64,000 bases of DNA from an uncultured Clostridia bacterium (GTDB lineage: Bacteria > Bacillota > Clostridia > Lachnospirales > CAG-274), in NCBI GenBank assembly GCA_944384195.1, contig CALWSK010000004.1, positions 1 through 64,000 on the forward strand, read 5' to 3'. Positions within the stretch are counted from its first letter, which is position 1, and each line of letters opens with the position of its first letter. This document shows, piece by piece, positions 1 through 9,603 of the stretch. The position numbers were made by a program, and so were the translations under genes. The notes under the pieces were generated by a model that was given only the letters and a program-made list of their open reading frames with translations, was not told the origin of the DNA and ran no database searches.

Positions 1-123
1 ATAATTTTACCTCAATATTTAAACATAATATATATGTCTGGCTCACGATTGTATATTTCTATACTATCGTTGTGTTTGTTATTCAATTTTCAATGTACAA
101 CACTCTCGCTTGAGTGCTTGTTT

Positions 124-152
124 ATAATATCATACATATTTCACTATGTCAA
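124..152 (-). promoter_or_regulatory. Strong sigma-A promoter reading left, probably of an rRNA/stable-RNA operon
   Basis: On the minus strand TTGACA (147-152) is followed after exactly 17 bases by TATTAT (124-129). The transcript would start near 117 and run left out of the window. The leader (1-117) has a GC-richer hairpin with loop AAGCGA (stem arms GCACTC and GAGTGTT) and then a TTGAAAATTGAATAA stretch resembling clostridial rRNA leaders and spacers. No coding sequence is convincing here. The rRNA assignment is inference; the promoter itself is clear. Confidence 0.6.
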
Positions 153-310
153 CACTTTTTTGAAAATTTTTCTTTTTTATTATACTAAAAAATTTTTTAA
201 TAATATAAATAAAAATACTCTTAATAATGAAATTTTATTTCTATACATAAAATGTTTTGTATATTAATTCATAATTTTATTTATAAAATAAAATTTTCTA
301 TAATTGATAC

Positions 311-338
311 TTGATTTTTTCCATTTTTGTAGTATAAT
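311..338 (+). promoter_or_regulatory. Sigma-A promoter of the substrate-binding lipoprotein gene
   Basis: TTGATT (311-316), a 16-base spacer and TATAAT (333-338) precede the lipoprotein start at 370. A GGGGGA ribosome binding site lies at 358-363. Confidence 0.55.
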
Positions 339-369
339 TATGACTATATTATCTTACGGGGGAATGTTT

Positions 370-1230
370 ATGAAAAAATTCTTATCTTTTTTTGTTGCCG
401 CCGCTCTTTCATTTTCTTTAGTAGCCTGTGGCAATTCAAATATACAATCTTCATCGGAAACTTCATCTAGTGGTGAAGAAACTTCTAAACAAACAACATC
501 TTCAGACAACTCTCTTAATCATATTAAAGAAAAAGGTGTCCTAGTAATGGCTACTTCTCCTGATTATCCTCCATATGAATTTAAAATATTGGAAAATGGG
601 AAAGAAAAAGTAGTAGGTTTTGATATAAATATAGCTGAAGAAATAGCTAAAGATATTGGTGTAGAATTACGTGTTTTAGAACTAGACTTTAATTCCCTTC
701 TAGTTGCTTTAAATGCTGGCAATGCTGATATGGTTATGGCCGGTATGTCTCCTACAGAAGAAAGACGTAAATCTATAGATTTTTCAGACATATACTATCT
801 TGCAAATCAAGCTATAATTGTTCCTTCAGATAAAAAAGAACAACTTAATACTCTAGAAGACTTAAAAGGTAAAAAAATAGGCGTACAAAAAGGTTCTATA
901 CAAGAACAAATCGCTAATTCTCAGCTTAAAGAGTCTAATATTGTTCCGCTTGTTAAAATGCCTAATATCATTTTAGATCTTAAAACTGGTCATATAGACG
1001 CTGCAATAATAGAAAAGCCAGTAGCAGATGGATATATTAAACAATACCCAGATCTTACTTTATCTGATGCAAAAATCATTGATGAAACTGGTGGCTGTGC
1101 TATAGCTTTTAAAAAAGGAAATGAAGAACTTGTAAATCAAGTAAATTCTACTTTAGAACGTCTTAAAAAAGAAAATCTTATAAATGAATATGTAAAAAAA
1201 GCTAATGAAATTGTAAATAAATTAAATTAA
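370..1230 (+). CDS. Amino-acid ABC transporter substrate-binding lipoprotein (family 3), orphan
   Basis: A 286-residue extracellular binding protein of the SBP_bac_3 family, which delivers polar amino acids to an ABC importer. The start at 370 (MKKFLSFF) is chosen over upstream TTG/ATG codons because GGGGGA sits 6-7 bases before it and it yields a clean lipoprotein signal ending LVAC-G. A Ser/Thr-rich linker follows, then the typical domain opening (GVLVMATSPDYPPYEF, GFDINIAEEIAKDIG, MSPTEERRKSIDFSD). No permease or ATPase gene is adjacent, so it must work with a transporter encoded elsewhere. It ends at a bidirectional terminator shared with the next, convergent gene. Confidence 0.9.
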   Translation: MKKFLSFFVAAALSFSLVACGNSNIQSSSETSSSGEETSKQTTSSDNSLNHIKEKGVLVMATSPDYPPYEFKILENGKEKVVGFDINIAEEIAKDIGVELRVLELDFNSLLVALNAGNADMVMAGMSPTEERRKSIDFSDIYYLANQAIIVPSDKKEQLNTLEDLKGKKIGVQKGSIQEQIANSQLKESNIVPLVKMPNIILDLKTGHIDAAIIEKPVADGYIKQYPDLTLSDAKIIDETGGCAIAFKKGNEELVNQVNSTLERLKKENLINEYVKKANEIVNKLN

Positions 1231-1262
1231 AAAATGCATAGATTAATCTATGCATTTTTTTT
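1229..1262. terminator. Bidirectional terminator between convergent genes
   Basis: Long perfect palindrome built on ATGCATAGATTAATCTATGCAT with an A tract on the left and a T tract on the right. It can end transcription from both sides. Confidence 0.85.
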
Positions 1263-1943
1263 ATTTTTCTTATCTATACTATATTTCACAAGTCTTAAAA
1301 TAATATAACCTCCAAATACTATAGTATATACAATTATATCAGAAAATTTTTTATTTATCTTTGACAAATATAAAACCATAACATGTATATAAGTCAAAAT
1401 ATAAAATGGATAAGCCAGTCTTTGAATGTTTTTCCAATTTGAATATGTCATTTTATTTCTTATACTTCTAAATGAAGTAATAGTAAGAGGTATTAGCATT
1501 AATATCATTATTAAAGATAAAATTTTAGCAATTATATACTTTATTTCTGTTTCATCTGGACCTGCAAAAAGATGTATAAAATGAGCTTTGCCAGTAAATC
1601 CATATACAAAATTATGACCAAAAGTTATAATAGCTCCTATTATAGCAAGTTCTCCACGTACTTTATATAATTTTTTAGTTATAGTCCATTTTTTATTAAG
1701 AACTGCTGTATACATAACTACTGTAAATATTCCTGTAGAAAAAGCCCCTCTTTTAAAAATATTTACTACATATTTAGTAACCCACTCTGGAGCTATATCT
1801 TTTATATGAAACTGATAATATGCTCCTACAAATATTGTTAGTATTAAAGCTAATATATAAAAAGCTCTTGAATATTTTTTTATTTGCTCATTAAAACACA
1901 ATGCAAATATTAACGCAATAAAAATAGAACTTATTAAATACAT
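1248..1943 (-). CDS. YedZ/ferric-reductase-like heme membrane protein
   Basis: A 231-residue membrane protein with about six hydrophobic segments. It resembles the ferric-reductase-like transmembrane domain family (YedZ/MsrQ), which holds heme and moves electrons across the membrane. Supporting residues are histidines inside helices: GHNFVYG, FIHLFAG and YIHVMVLY, plus the RGELAI and WKNIQRLAYPFY stretches typical of the fold. No flavin or NAD domain and no partner (MsrP-like) gene is adjacent. The start is an ATG with a GGAGGG site. The exact electron donor and acceptor cannot be told. Confidence 0.65.
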   Translation of the reverse strand: MYLISSIFIALIFALCFNEQIKKYSRAFYILALILTIFVGAYYQFHIKDIAPEWVTKYVVNIFKRGAFSTGIFTVVMYTAVLNKKWTITKKLYKVRGELAIIGAIITFGHNFVYGFTGKAHFIHLFAGPDETEIKYIIAKILSLIMILMLIPLTITSFRSIRNKMTYSNWKNIQRLAYPFYILTYIHVMVLYLSKINKKFSDIIVYTIVFGGYIILRLVKYSIDKKNKKNA

Positions 1944-2016
1944 TTTTTCCCTCCTTGTTATCTATGTCTAACTTTTGTTATCTTGTCACAAGATTTTACA
2001 TTTGTCAACAAAAATT

Positions 2017-2050
2017 TGCAAAATAAAAACCACTAGATAAACTAGTGGTT
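2017..2050 (-). terminator. Terminator of the flagellin-fliS transcript
   Basis: Stem AACCACTAG (2028-2036) with CTAGTGGTT (2042-2050), followed on the minus strand by a T-rich run. Confidence 0.8.
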
Positions 2051-2090
2051 CAATTTTCACCAAAAATAAATAACATTTTTATATATTAAC

Positions 2091-2552
2091 TTAAGCCTTA
2101 AAACCTTTATTAGTTTTTATATCCACAAATTCTTGTAGTCTTCCATCTTTTCCGTAAGTAAGTCCAGCATATATAGAATCCGTATTTGTCATAACTGGGC
2201 TCTTATCTTCTTCTTCAATGTTTAAAAATCCGTCCATAACTGTTTTTAATATTCTTACTGTCTCATCATAATCTTCTAGCTTTTCACTAAATAAAAAATC
2301 TGATATTCTTTTATCCACATAGTTATACAAACTCATAAGCTCATAAGATATTTCATATTTCATATTTAAACTATTTCTAAGTTCTGTTAAAAATTTTCTA
2401 GCATTTATTATATTCATATTAAATGCTTTTTCATCTCCCAAACTCTCTTTGCTCTCTCTTAGATATTCTAATATAAGCTCAAAATTTATTATAACAAGTT
2501 CTAAGGGACTAGCTTTAGAAATTCTAGCAACATAACTTTGTTTATCTATCAT
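2091..2552 (-). CDS. fliS: Flagellar export chaperone FliS
   Basis: 153 residues, mostly helical, matching the FliS family that binds the C-terminal helices of unpolymerised flagellin and escorts it to the export gate. Characteristic parts are the SPLELVIINFELILEYL helix after the N-terminal Tyr and the later helix pair. The C-terminal tail of about 30 residues (NTDSIYAGLTYGKDGRL) is longer than in the shortest homologues. It starts 8 bases after flagellin stops, so the two are co-transcribed. No other flagellar gene lies in the window. Confidence 0.85.
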   Translation of the reverse strand: MIDKQSYVARISKASPLELVIINFELILEYLRESKESLGDEKAFNMNIINARKFLTELRNSLNMKYEISYELMSLYNYVDKRISDFLFSEKLEDYDETVRILKTVMDGFLNIEEEDKSPVMTNTDSIYAGLTYGKDGRLQEFVDIKTNKGFKA

Positions 2553-2560
2553 AATTCACC

Positions 2561-3442
2561 TTATTTTAATAAAGATAATAATTGATTAGGTCTTTGATTT
2601 GCTTGAGATAACATAGATAATCCTGCTTGCACCAATACATTATTTCTTGTATATTCTGCCATTTCTCCAGCCATATCTGTATCTACTATTCTAGATAAAG
2701 CACCTCTAGTATTTTCTTCATTTACTGCAATAGAATTACAAGTTTTTTCAAGTCTATTTTGATTAGCACCTAAAGTAGCTCTATAATTATTTATCTTAGC
2801 TAAGGCATCATCACATCTTTCAATAGCTAATTCTGCATCTTTTCTTGTTTTATAGCTAAGTGGATCTATTTCTACTGGTGGATCTATTTTGTCACAATTA
2901 GAATCATATTTATTATATTTTTGGTCTCCAACCTTTAGCCCTAATACCTCAGAATCTATTTTTTTAAATTGTATACCAAGTTCCTCACCTTCACCTGTTC
3001 CAGTTTGAAATTTAAGGCCTACATAATCATCATTAAGTAATGTTTTTTTATTAAATTCTGTTTTTTCTGATAATGAATCTAATTCCTTAGAAAGTTCATC
3101 TATCTCTAGTTGGATAAGAGCTCTATCATCATCTGTGATAGTATCTGTAGCTGCTTGGATAGAAAGTTCTCTCATTCTTTGAGTTATATCTTCCATTTCA
3201 TTAAGTCCTGCTTCTGCAACTTGGATAAGAGATATTGCATCATTAGAATTTTGATCTGCCATTTCAAGACCTCTTATTTGAAGACGCATTTTATTGGCTA
3301 TAGCCAAGCCTGCCGGATTATCGCTAGATTTATTTATTCTCATACCTGTAGATAAATTAGCTGATGCTTTTTCAAGAGCACTATTTCTTTGTCTAAGAGC
3401 ATTTGTTGTTATAAGAGCCTGAACATTTGTATTTAAAATCAT
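2561..3442 (-). CDS. Flagellin
   Basis: 293-residue flagellin, the filament subunit. The N-terminal D0/D1 helices (MILNTNVQALITTNAL, STGMRINKSSDNPAGLAIA) and C-terminal helices (NVLVQAGLSMLSQANQ) are well conserved. The variable middle is short (about residues 135-195), so there are no large outer domains. The TLR5-contact stretch QRMRELSIQA (88-97) is intact. The ATG at 3442 is used because the in-frame GTG nine bases upstream lies inside the GGAAGGTG ribosome binding site. Three cysteines (C183, C210, C235) are unusual, since flagellins are normally cysteine-free. It is expressed with fliS. Confidence 0.95.
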   Translation of the reverse strand: MILNTNVQALITTNALRQRNSALEKASANLSTGMRINKSSDNPAGLAIANKMRLQIRGLEMADQNSNDAISLIQVAEAGLNEMEDITQRMRELSIQAATDTITDDDRALIQLEIDELSKELDSLSEKTEFNKKTLLNDDYVGLKFQTGTGEGEELGIQFKKIDSEVLGLKVGDQKYNKYDSNCDKIDPPVEIDPLSYKTRKDAELAIERCDDALAKINNYRATLGANQNRLEKTCNSIAVNEENTRGALSRIVDTDMAGEMAEYTRNNVLVQAGLSMLSQANQRPNQLLSLLK

Positions 3443-3478
3443 ATATTTCACCTTCCAAAATAAAATCAGTTTTTATAT

Positions 3479-3505
3479 ATTTCGTCATATTATATTTTTA
3501 TCTTA
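3479..3505 (-). promoter_or_regulatory. Candidate sigma-28 (FliA/SigD) promoter of flagellin
   Basis: On the minus strand TAAG (3502-3505), 15 bases, then GACGAAAT (3479-3486). The spacing equals the flagellar sigma consensus TAAA-N15-GCCGATAA, with three mismatches in the -10 box and one in the -35 box. It lies 37 bases upstream of the flagellin start. Confidence 0.5.
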
Positions 3506-3638
3506 AGCAAATAAAAAAATTAATTTTTCCCAAAATATAAGTGTAAAAAAGTAATTTGATATAATACAAATATTTTTTAATATCTATAAATACTTATTTA
3601 TTTTTTATTTATACTAATCCATATATCCCTTTAGTTAG

Positions 3639-3671
3639 AAAAAGCCCTATAGAAATTCTATAAGGCCTTTT
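3639..3671 (-). terminator. Terminator of the gyrB-gyrA operon
   Basis: Imperfect stem formed by AAAGCCCTATAG and CTATAAGGCCTTT with one bulge, then a T run on the minus strand, 10 bases after the gyrA stop. Confidence 0.75.
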
Positions 3672-3680
3672 ATATTAATA

Positions 3681-6170
3681 TTATTCTTCTGTGTTTTCTT
3701 CTATATAGTCTTTACCTATTTTGGCAACACTCATAACCTTAACATCATCAGATATATTTATAAGCTTAACACCCTGAGTAATACGACTTGTAGTTGATAT
3801 ATCCTTAGCTCTTATTCTTATAACAACCCCTTCAGAAGTAACCATAATAAGCTCTTCTTCATCATCTATCATCTTAACATCTATAACATTACCTGTTCGC
3901 TGTGTTATTTTATAAGTTTTAAGACCTTTACCACCTCTAGATTGTAGCCTATATTCATCATTGTTTGTACATTTGCCATATCCATTTTCAGAAACTATAA
4001 GTATTTTTTTATCTTCTTCTATAACCTCTGATGCTACAACTTCATCTCCACTTCCAAGAGTAATAGCTTTAACACCTGTAGCATTTCTTCCCATATCTCT
4101 AAAATCACTTTCTTTAAATCTTATAGACATACCATATTTAGTAGCTATAAATATATCTTCTCCACCAGATACTGTTTTAACAGATATAAGCTCATCATCA
4201 TCTCTAAGATTAACTGCTATAAGCCCTATTTTTCTAATATTATTAAACATAGAAATTTTAGTCTTTTTAATTATACCTTTTTTAGTAGTCATAACAAGAT
4301 ATTCATCTTTTATTTCTTCATTATCTTTATTTTGCTTAACTGGTATAACAGCAGTTATTTTTTCTTTATTATCTAATTGTATAAGATTTATTATAGGTGT
4401 ACCCTTAGCTGTTCTTCCTACTTCTGGTATTTCAAAAGTTTTTATACGATATACTTTACCCTTATTAGTAAAGAAATATAAAAAACTATGATTGCTGCTA
4501 AGGAAAAGATTTTTAACAAAATCTTCATCTCTAGTCTGCATACCTATAATACCCTTACCGCCTCTATTTTGGCTTTTATAAGTAGAAAGAGGTAATCTTT
4601 TTATATAATCAAGATGAGTCATAGTTATAACGCTCATATCATCTTCTATAAAATCTTCAATATATAAATCGCCCTCATCTTGCACTATTTGAGTACGTCT
4701 TTCATCACCAAATTTATCTTTTATAGCTACAAGTTCTTCTCTTATAACAGAAAGTAACCTTTTTTCATCACTGAGTATAGCTTCCATTTCCTTTATAAAA
4801 TCGCAAAGCTTTTTGTACTCTTCATCTAGCTTGTCTTTTTCAAGCCCAGATAAACTTCTAAGACGCATTTCACAAATAGCATCTACTTGCTCTGTAGTAA
4901 ATCCAAATTTTTGCATAAGTGTAGCTTTAGAATCTTTTATGTCTTTATTAGTTTTTATTATTTTTATTATTTCGTCTATGTAGTCTAAAGCCTTTAAAAG
5001 TCCCTCTACAATATGTGCTCTTTTAAGAGCCTTATTAAGCTCAAATTTAGTTCTTCTTGTTACTACTTCTTCTTGGTGTTTTATATAATGTTCTAAGATT
5101 TGTTTTAAATTTAAAGTTTTAGGCTCTCCATTTACAATAGCTAAAAAGTTTATACTATAACTTTCTTGTATTTGAGAATATTTATATAAATGATTTAATA
5201 CAACAGAAGAATTAGCATCTTTTTTACACTCTATAATAACTCTTATACCATTTCTATCAGATTCATCATTTATATCTGCTATTCCTTCTACTTTTTTCTC
5301 TTTCACAAGCTCTGCTATTTTCTCTATCATACGAGATTTATTAACTTGATAAGGTATCTGTGTTATAACTATTCTATCTTTACCAGATTTCGTAGTTTCT
5401 ATTTCTACACTAGAACGTACACGAATTTTACCCTTACCTGTAAGATAAGCATTTCTAATACCTGCCTTGCCAAGAATAGTAGCTCCTGTAGGAAAATCTG
5501 GTCCTTTTACTATTTCTAGAATTTCTTCTATATCCGTATCTTCACCTTTATCTATCCTATTATCTATTATCTTTAAGATAGCTTCTACTACTTCGCTTAA
5601 ATTATGAGGTGGTATGTTAGTAGCCATACCTACAGCTATCCCAGAACAACCATTTACTAAAAGATTAGGAAATCTAGAAGGTAAGACTGTAGGTTCTTTT
5701 TCTGTACTATCATAGTTATCTATAAAATCTACTGTATCTTTTTCTATATCTAAAAGCATAGGAACAGCTATTTTGCTAAGTTTAGCTTCTGTATATCTAT
5801 GTGCCGCTGCTGGATATCCGTCTATAGAACCAAAATTTCCGTGCCCATCTACTAATACATAACGCATAGAAAAATCTTGAGCCATTCTAACTAAAGCATC
5901 ATATATAGCAGAATCCCCGTGAGGATGGTATTTCCCCATAGTTTCCCCTACAATATTAGCACATTTTTTATATCCTTTGCTAGGGTCAAGATTTAATTTA
6001 TTCATAGCATATAAAATACGTCTATGAACTGGCTTTAATCCATCTCTAACATCTGGTAAAGCTCTAGATACTATAACGCTCATAGCATATTCTATATAAG
6101 AGCTTTTCATTTTGTCTGCAATTTCAGTGTCTATAATTTTATCATATTGCTTAATTTGATTTTCAGACAT
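3681..6170 (-). CDS. gyrA: DNA gyrase subunit A
   Basis: 829-residue breakage-reunion subunit of gyrase, which with GyrB introduces negative supercoils. The catalytic tyrosine is Y126 in AAHRYTEAK. The quinolone-binding region reads [10 protein letters not shown] with Ser87 and Asp91, the susceptible wild-type residues. The C-terminal wrapping domain carries the GyrA box QNRGGKG and a degenerate repeat QSRGGKG, which separates it from ParC. It follows gyrB by 23 bases on the same transcript, in the conserved origin-proximal order. Confidence 0.98.
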   Translation of the reverse strand: MSENQIKQYDKIIDTEIADKMKSSYIEYAMSVIVSRALPDVRDGLKPVHRRILYAMNKLNLDPSKGYKKCANIVGETMGKYHPHGDSAIYDALVRMAQDFSMRYVLVDGHGNFGSIDGYPAAAHRYTEAKLSKIAVPMLLDIEKDTVDFIDNYDSTEKEPTVLPSRFPNLLVNGCSGIAVGMATNIPPHNLSEVVEAILKIIDNRIDKGEDTDIEEILEIVKGPDFPTGATILGKAGIRNAYLTGKGKIRVRSSVEIETTKSGKDRIVITQIPYQVNKSRMIEKIAELVKEKKVEGIADINDESDRNGIRVIIECKKDANSSVVLNHLYKYSQIQESYSINFLAIVNGEPKTLNLKQILEHYIKHQEEVVTRRTKFELNKALKRAHIVEGLLKALDYIDEIIKIIKTNKDIKDSKATLMQKFGFTTEQVDAICEMRLRSLSGLEKDKLDEEYKKLCDFIKEMEAILSDEKRLLSVIREELVAIKDKFGDERRTQIVQDEGDLYIEDFIEDDMSVITMTHLDYIKRLPLSTYKSQNRGGKGIIGMQTRDEDFVKNLFLSSNHSFLYFFTNKGKVYRIKTFEIPEVGRTAKGTPIINLIQLDNKEKITAVIPVKQNKDNEEIKDEYLVMTTKKGIIKKTKISMFNNIRKIGLIAVNLRDDDELISVKTVSGGEDIFIATKYGMSIRFKESDFRDMGRNATGVKAITLGSGDEVVASEVIEEDKKILIVSENGYGKCTNNDEYRLQSRGGKGLKTYKITQRTGNVIDVKMIDDEEELIMVTSEGVVIRIRAKDISTTSRITQGVKLINISDDVKVMSVAKIGKDYIEENTEE

Positions 6171-6193
6171 ATTATTTTATCCTTTCATTTTGA

Positions 6194-8098
6194 TTAGATA
6201 TCTAGATTTGTAGCAAATCTAGCATTTTCTTGTATAAATTCACGTCTTGGTTCTACTCTATCCCCCATAAGCTGTTCAAATATTTCATCTGCAAGTCTAG
6301 CATCTTCTAAAGTAACTCTAAGAAGGATACGTTTTTCCGGATCCATAGTAGTTTCCCAAAGTTGCTCTGCGTCCATTTCTCCAAGACCTTTGTATCTTTG
6401 TATAGGTTTTATTCCATCTATGCCTATTTCATCTATGATTTTATCTCTTTCAGCATCACTATAAGCATAATACTGATTTTTCCCTTTTTCTATCTTATAA
6501 AGTGGTGGTTTAGCAAGATATATATATCCATTTTCTATAAGTGGTGTCATAAACCTAAAAATAAAAGTAAGAAGTAATGTTGTTATATGTGAACCATCTA
6601 CATCGGCATCTGTCATAAGCACTATTTTATGATATCTTAGCTTTTCTATATCAAAATCATCATGAATTCCTGTTCCAAATGCTGTTATCATAGAACGTAT
6701 TTCCTCATTTGCAAGTATCTTATCAAGCCTTGCTTTTTCCACATTTAATATTTTACCTCTAAGAGGCAATATAGCTTGTGTTTTAGGAGTTCTAGCATTT
6801 ACAGCAGAACCTCCCGCAGAATTTCCTTCTACTATGTATAGTTCACATTTAGACGGGTCTTTTTCGCTACAATCTGTAAGCTTTCCTGGGAGTCTTCCAA
6901 CCTCAAGAGCAGATTTTCTTCTTACAAGTTCTCTTGCCTTTTTAGCAGCATCTCTAGCACGAGAAGCAACAAGAGCTTTTTCTATAATCATTTTACCTAT
7001 AGCTGGGTTTTCTTCAAGAAAATATGTTAAATATTCTGATAATATACTTTCTACAGCATTCTTAGCTTCTTTACTTCCAAGTTTTCCTTTAGTTTGTCCT
7101 TCAAATTGTGGTTCTTCTATCTTGATACTAACAACAGATGTAAGACCTTCTCTTATATCATCTCCTGTTATTTTTTCATTGTCTTTAAGGAGCGAAAATT
7201 TTCTTCCATAATCATTTATAGTCTTAGTTATAGCAGTTCTAAATCCTGCTACATGCGTTCCACCATCTATGGTATTTATATTATTAACATAAGAGTAATT
7301 ATGCTCTATGTATCCATCATTATGTTGGAAAGCAACTTCAACATATATATCATCTTTAGAGCCTTCACAGTAAAATATATCCTCATAAATAGGGGCTTTG
7401 TTTTTATTTATATAAGCTACAAATTCTTTTATACCACCTTCGTAATGGAATGTATCTTCTTTTAGCTCTTCTCTTTCATCTTTTAAAATAATTTTAATAC
7501 CTTTTGTTAAAAAAGCTGTTTCTTGTAGACGTTTTTTAAGTGTTTCATAACTATACTCTAACTCATCAAATATCTCGTAATCTGGCTTAAATTCTATTTC
7601 CGTCCCTGTTATATTATCTTCACATTTTCCTACTATCTCAAGTTTAGTAACAACATTTCCTCTTGAATATTTTTGCTCATATATTTTGCCCCCATTATAT
7701 ATCTTAACAGTAAGCCATTGGCTAAGAGCATTTACAACAGAGGCTCCAACGCCGTGTAATCCCCCAGAGACTTTATAGCCTCCGCCTCCAAATTTTCCTC
7801 CAGCGTGTAAAATAGTAAATACTACTTCAACTGCTGGTATACCTTTTTGTGGATGAATTCCGATAGGTATACCTCTTCCGTTATCTTTTACATTTATAAT
7901 ATTATCTTTTTTTATAGTGACTTCTATATCAGAACAATAACCTGCTAAAGCTTCATCAACTGCATTATCCACTATTTCATAAACAAGATGATGAAGTCCT
8001 CTTGGACAAGTAGATCCTATATACATACCTGGGCGTTTTCTAACTGCCTCTAGTCCTTCTAATATTTGTATTTGATTTTCATTATATTCTGGCTTCAT
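6194..8098 (-). CDS. gyrB: DNA gyrase subunit B
   Basis: 634-residue ATPase subunit of gyrase. The GHKL ATP site is seen in [17 protein letters not shown] and [14 protein letters not shown]. The TOPRIM metal site has E424 and the DADVDGSH motif. The C-terminal GyrA-binding part has QRYKGLGEM. The TOPRIM motif reads EGNSAGGSA instead of the usual EGDSAGGSA, so residue 426 is Asn (codon AAT, 6821-6823). Asn at this position is a known quinolone-resistance substitution in E. coli and Clostridioides difficile. The gene is separated from recF by 178 bases containing a long inverted repeat. Confidence 0.98.
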   Translation of the reverse strand: MKPEYNENQIQILEGLEAVRKRPGMYIGSTCPRGLHHLVYEIVDNAVDEALAGYCSDIEVTIKKDNIINVKDNGRGIPIGIHPQKGIPAVEVVFTILHAGGKFGGGGYKVSGGLHGVGASVVNALSQWLTVKIYNGGKIYEQKYSRGNVVTKLEIVGKCEDNITGTEIEFKPDYEIFDELEYSYETLKKRLQETAFLTKGIKIILKDEREELKEDTFHYEGGIKEFVAYINKNKAPIYEDIFYCEGSKDDIYVEVAFQHNDGYIEHNYSYVNNINTIDGGTHVAGFRTAITKTINDYGRKFSLLKDNEKITGDDIREGLTSVVSIKIEEPQFEGQTKGKLGSKEAKNAVESILSEYLTYFLEENPAIGKMIIEKALVASRARDAAKKARELVRRKSALEVGRLPGKLTDCSEKDPSKCELYIVEGNSAGGSAVNARTPKTQAILPLRGKILNVEKARLDKILANEEIRSMITAFGTGIHDDFDIEKLRYHKIVLMTDADVDGSHITTLLLTFIFRFMTPLIENGYIYLAKPPLYKIEKGKNQYYAYSDAERDKIIDEIGIDGIKPIQRYKGLGEMDAEQLWETTMDPEKRILLRVTLEDARLADEIFEQLMGDRVEPRREFIQENARFATNLDI

Positions 8099-8174
8099 TT
8101 ATATTCTCCTTCAAAGTAACATACGCTATATATAACATAAAATAGGTTTTTAGCTATTTTTATCTTAAAGGCAT

Positions 8175-8252
8175 AAAGCCTATGATATATAAAATATATA
8201 AATAGCTTCTATTAGCTTTTAATTATATATTATAACATATATCATAGGCTTT
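8175..8252. repeat. Long inverted repeat in the recF-gyrB gap
   Basis: AAAGCCTATGATATAT (8175-8190) and its exact complement (8237-8252) flank 46 AT-rich bases that pair further. It forms a large imperfect hairpin in the transcript. The T tract after it is weak, so it may be an attenuator or processing site rather than a simple terminator. Confidence 0.6.
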
Positions 8253-8276
8253 TAACAGTATATTTTGTTATATTTT

Positions 8277-9362
8277 TTAAAAATTTTCAAATATACAACC
8301 ATTTTCAACTTTAAAAATCTTGCATTCTTTTTTTAAATTCTTAACAACATCTTCAACTCCAGTACAAGTTATTATAACTTGCATATTTTTAATATTTTCT
8401 ATTAAAAATTTTTGTCTATCATTATCAAGCTCTGATAGCACATCATCTAAAAGTAATACTGGGCTTGAATTTTTCTGTTCTTCAATAATCTTTATTTGTG
8501 CAAGTTTTGTACTAAGAGATGCTGTCCTTTGTTGTCCTTGTGAGCCAAAATCTTTTGCATTTGTGTCATTTATAAAAAATAAAAAATCATCTTTATGTGG
8601 TCCATAAGAAGTTGTTTTATATAAAATATCTTTTTCAATATTTTTTTCTATTTTTTCTTGTATATTATCCGAAAATACACTTGGTTTATATATAAGTTCT
8701 AAATCTTCTTTTCCATTTGTTATTTTTTTATGTATATCTTTTGAAATTTTGTTTATGCTATTAATAAAGTCTGTTCTTTTGTCTATAATTTTTTTAGCAA
8801 ACTGTATAAGTTGCTCATCCCAAATAAAAATATTTTCTTTAAGAGAATTTTGTATAGATATTTTTTTTAAAAAATTGTTTCTTTGTTTTAAAACTTTATA
8901 ATATTGGACTAGATTATAACAATATACATTATCTATTTGACAAAGCTGAATATCTATAAATTTTCTTCTCTCAGAAGGTCCAGATTTTATAAGAGATAAA
9001 TCCTCGGGAGAAAATATAACAACATTAAGATGCCCAAAAAGTTCTGATAGTTTTTTAATAGGTAATCCATTTATAGCTATTCCTTTTTTACTATCTCTTT
9101 TTATATGTATATCTATTTTATCTATTACATTTTCCTCTCTTACAATAGCCTTTATATGCGCGCTGGGAGCTGTAAAATCAATGATATCTTTATCATAGTG
9201 TGTTCTATGGCTCCTTCCTGTAGAAGCGATATATATAGCTTCTAGGAGGTTTGTTTTGCCTTGTGCATTATTGCCATAAAAAATATTAACACCATTTGAA
9301 AGATTTAATTCTAAATCTTTTAAATTTCTATAGCTTTTTAAAAAAAGTTTTTCTACAAACAT
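8277..9362 (-). CDS. recF: DNA replication and repair protein RecF
   Basis: 361-residue SMC-like ATPase that helps load RecA at single-strand gaps. The Walker A loop is GNNAQGKTNLLEAI near the N-terminus, the signature GSQGQQRTASLSTKLAQ is near residue 270, and Walker B is LLLDDVLSELD. It starts one base after yaaA stops, in the conserved dnaN-yaaA-recF order, so translation is probably coupled. Confidence 0.96.
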   Translation of the reverse strand: MFVEKLFLKSYRNLKDLELNLSNGVNIFYGNNAQGKTNLLEAIYIASTGRSHRTHYDKDIIDFTAPSAHIKAIVREENVIDKIDIHIKRDSKKGIAINGLPIKKLSELFGHLNVVIFSPEDLSLIKSGPSERRKFIDIQLCQIDNVYCYNLVQYYKVLKQRNNFLKKISIQNSLKENIFIWDEQLIQFAKKIIDKRTDFINSINKISKDIHKKITNGKEDLELIYKPSVFSDNIQEKIEKNIEKDILYKTTSYGPHKDDFLFFINDTNAKDFGSQGQQRTASLSTKLAQIKIIEEQKNSSPVLLLDDVLSELDNDRQKFLIENIKNMQVIITCTGVEDVVKNLKKECKIFKVENGCIFENF

Positions 9363-9363
9363 T

Positions 9364-9588
9364 TTATATACCTATTGCTTTAAAAGTTCCAAAATCATAT
9401 ATATTAATTATATCTCCATTTTTTATTTTTCTACCTCTTTCAAGACAAATTTCTCCGTTTACTTCAACTTGATTATCTAAAATTAACATTTTAGCATCAG
9501 ACCCTTGTCCTACTACTCTAGTAAGTTTTATAAACTGTTGTAATTTTATATATTCTCCTTTAAATTTTATTTCTTCCAAATTTTTCAC
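9364..9588 (-). CDS. yaaA: S4-domain RNA-binding protein YaaA (RlbA-like)
   Basis: 74-residue small S4 domain protein found between dnaN and recF in most Bacillota. The S4 fold is visible as LQQFIKLTRVVGQGSDAKMLI followed by NGEICLERGRKIKNGDII. It probably binds structured RNA or ribosome precursors, although its exact role is unsettled. It sits 15 bases after dnaN and 1 base before recF. Confidence 0.9.
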   Translation of the reverse strand: MKNLEEIKFKGEYIKLQQFIKLTRVVGQGSDAKMLILDNQVEVNGEICLERGRKIKNGDIINIYDFGTFKAIGI

Positions 9589-9603
9589 CTTTCCTTCTTA
9601 GCT

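Noticed and set aside
34..267. Open frame of 77 codons at the left edge
   Set aside because: No ribosome site, low-complexity Phe/Tyr/Asn content, and it runs antisense to a likely stable-RNA leader and promoter.
3961..4491. 176-codon open frame antisense to gyrA
   Set aside because: A shadow of gyrA codon bias; no ribosome site and no recognisable protein features.
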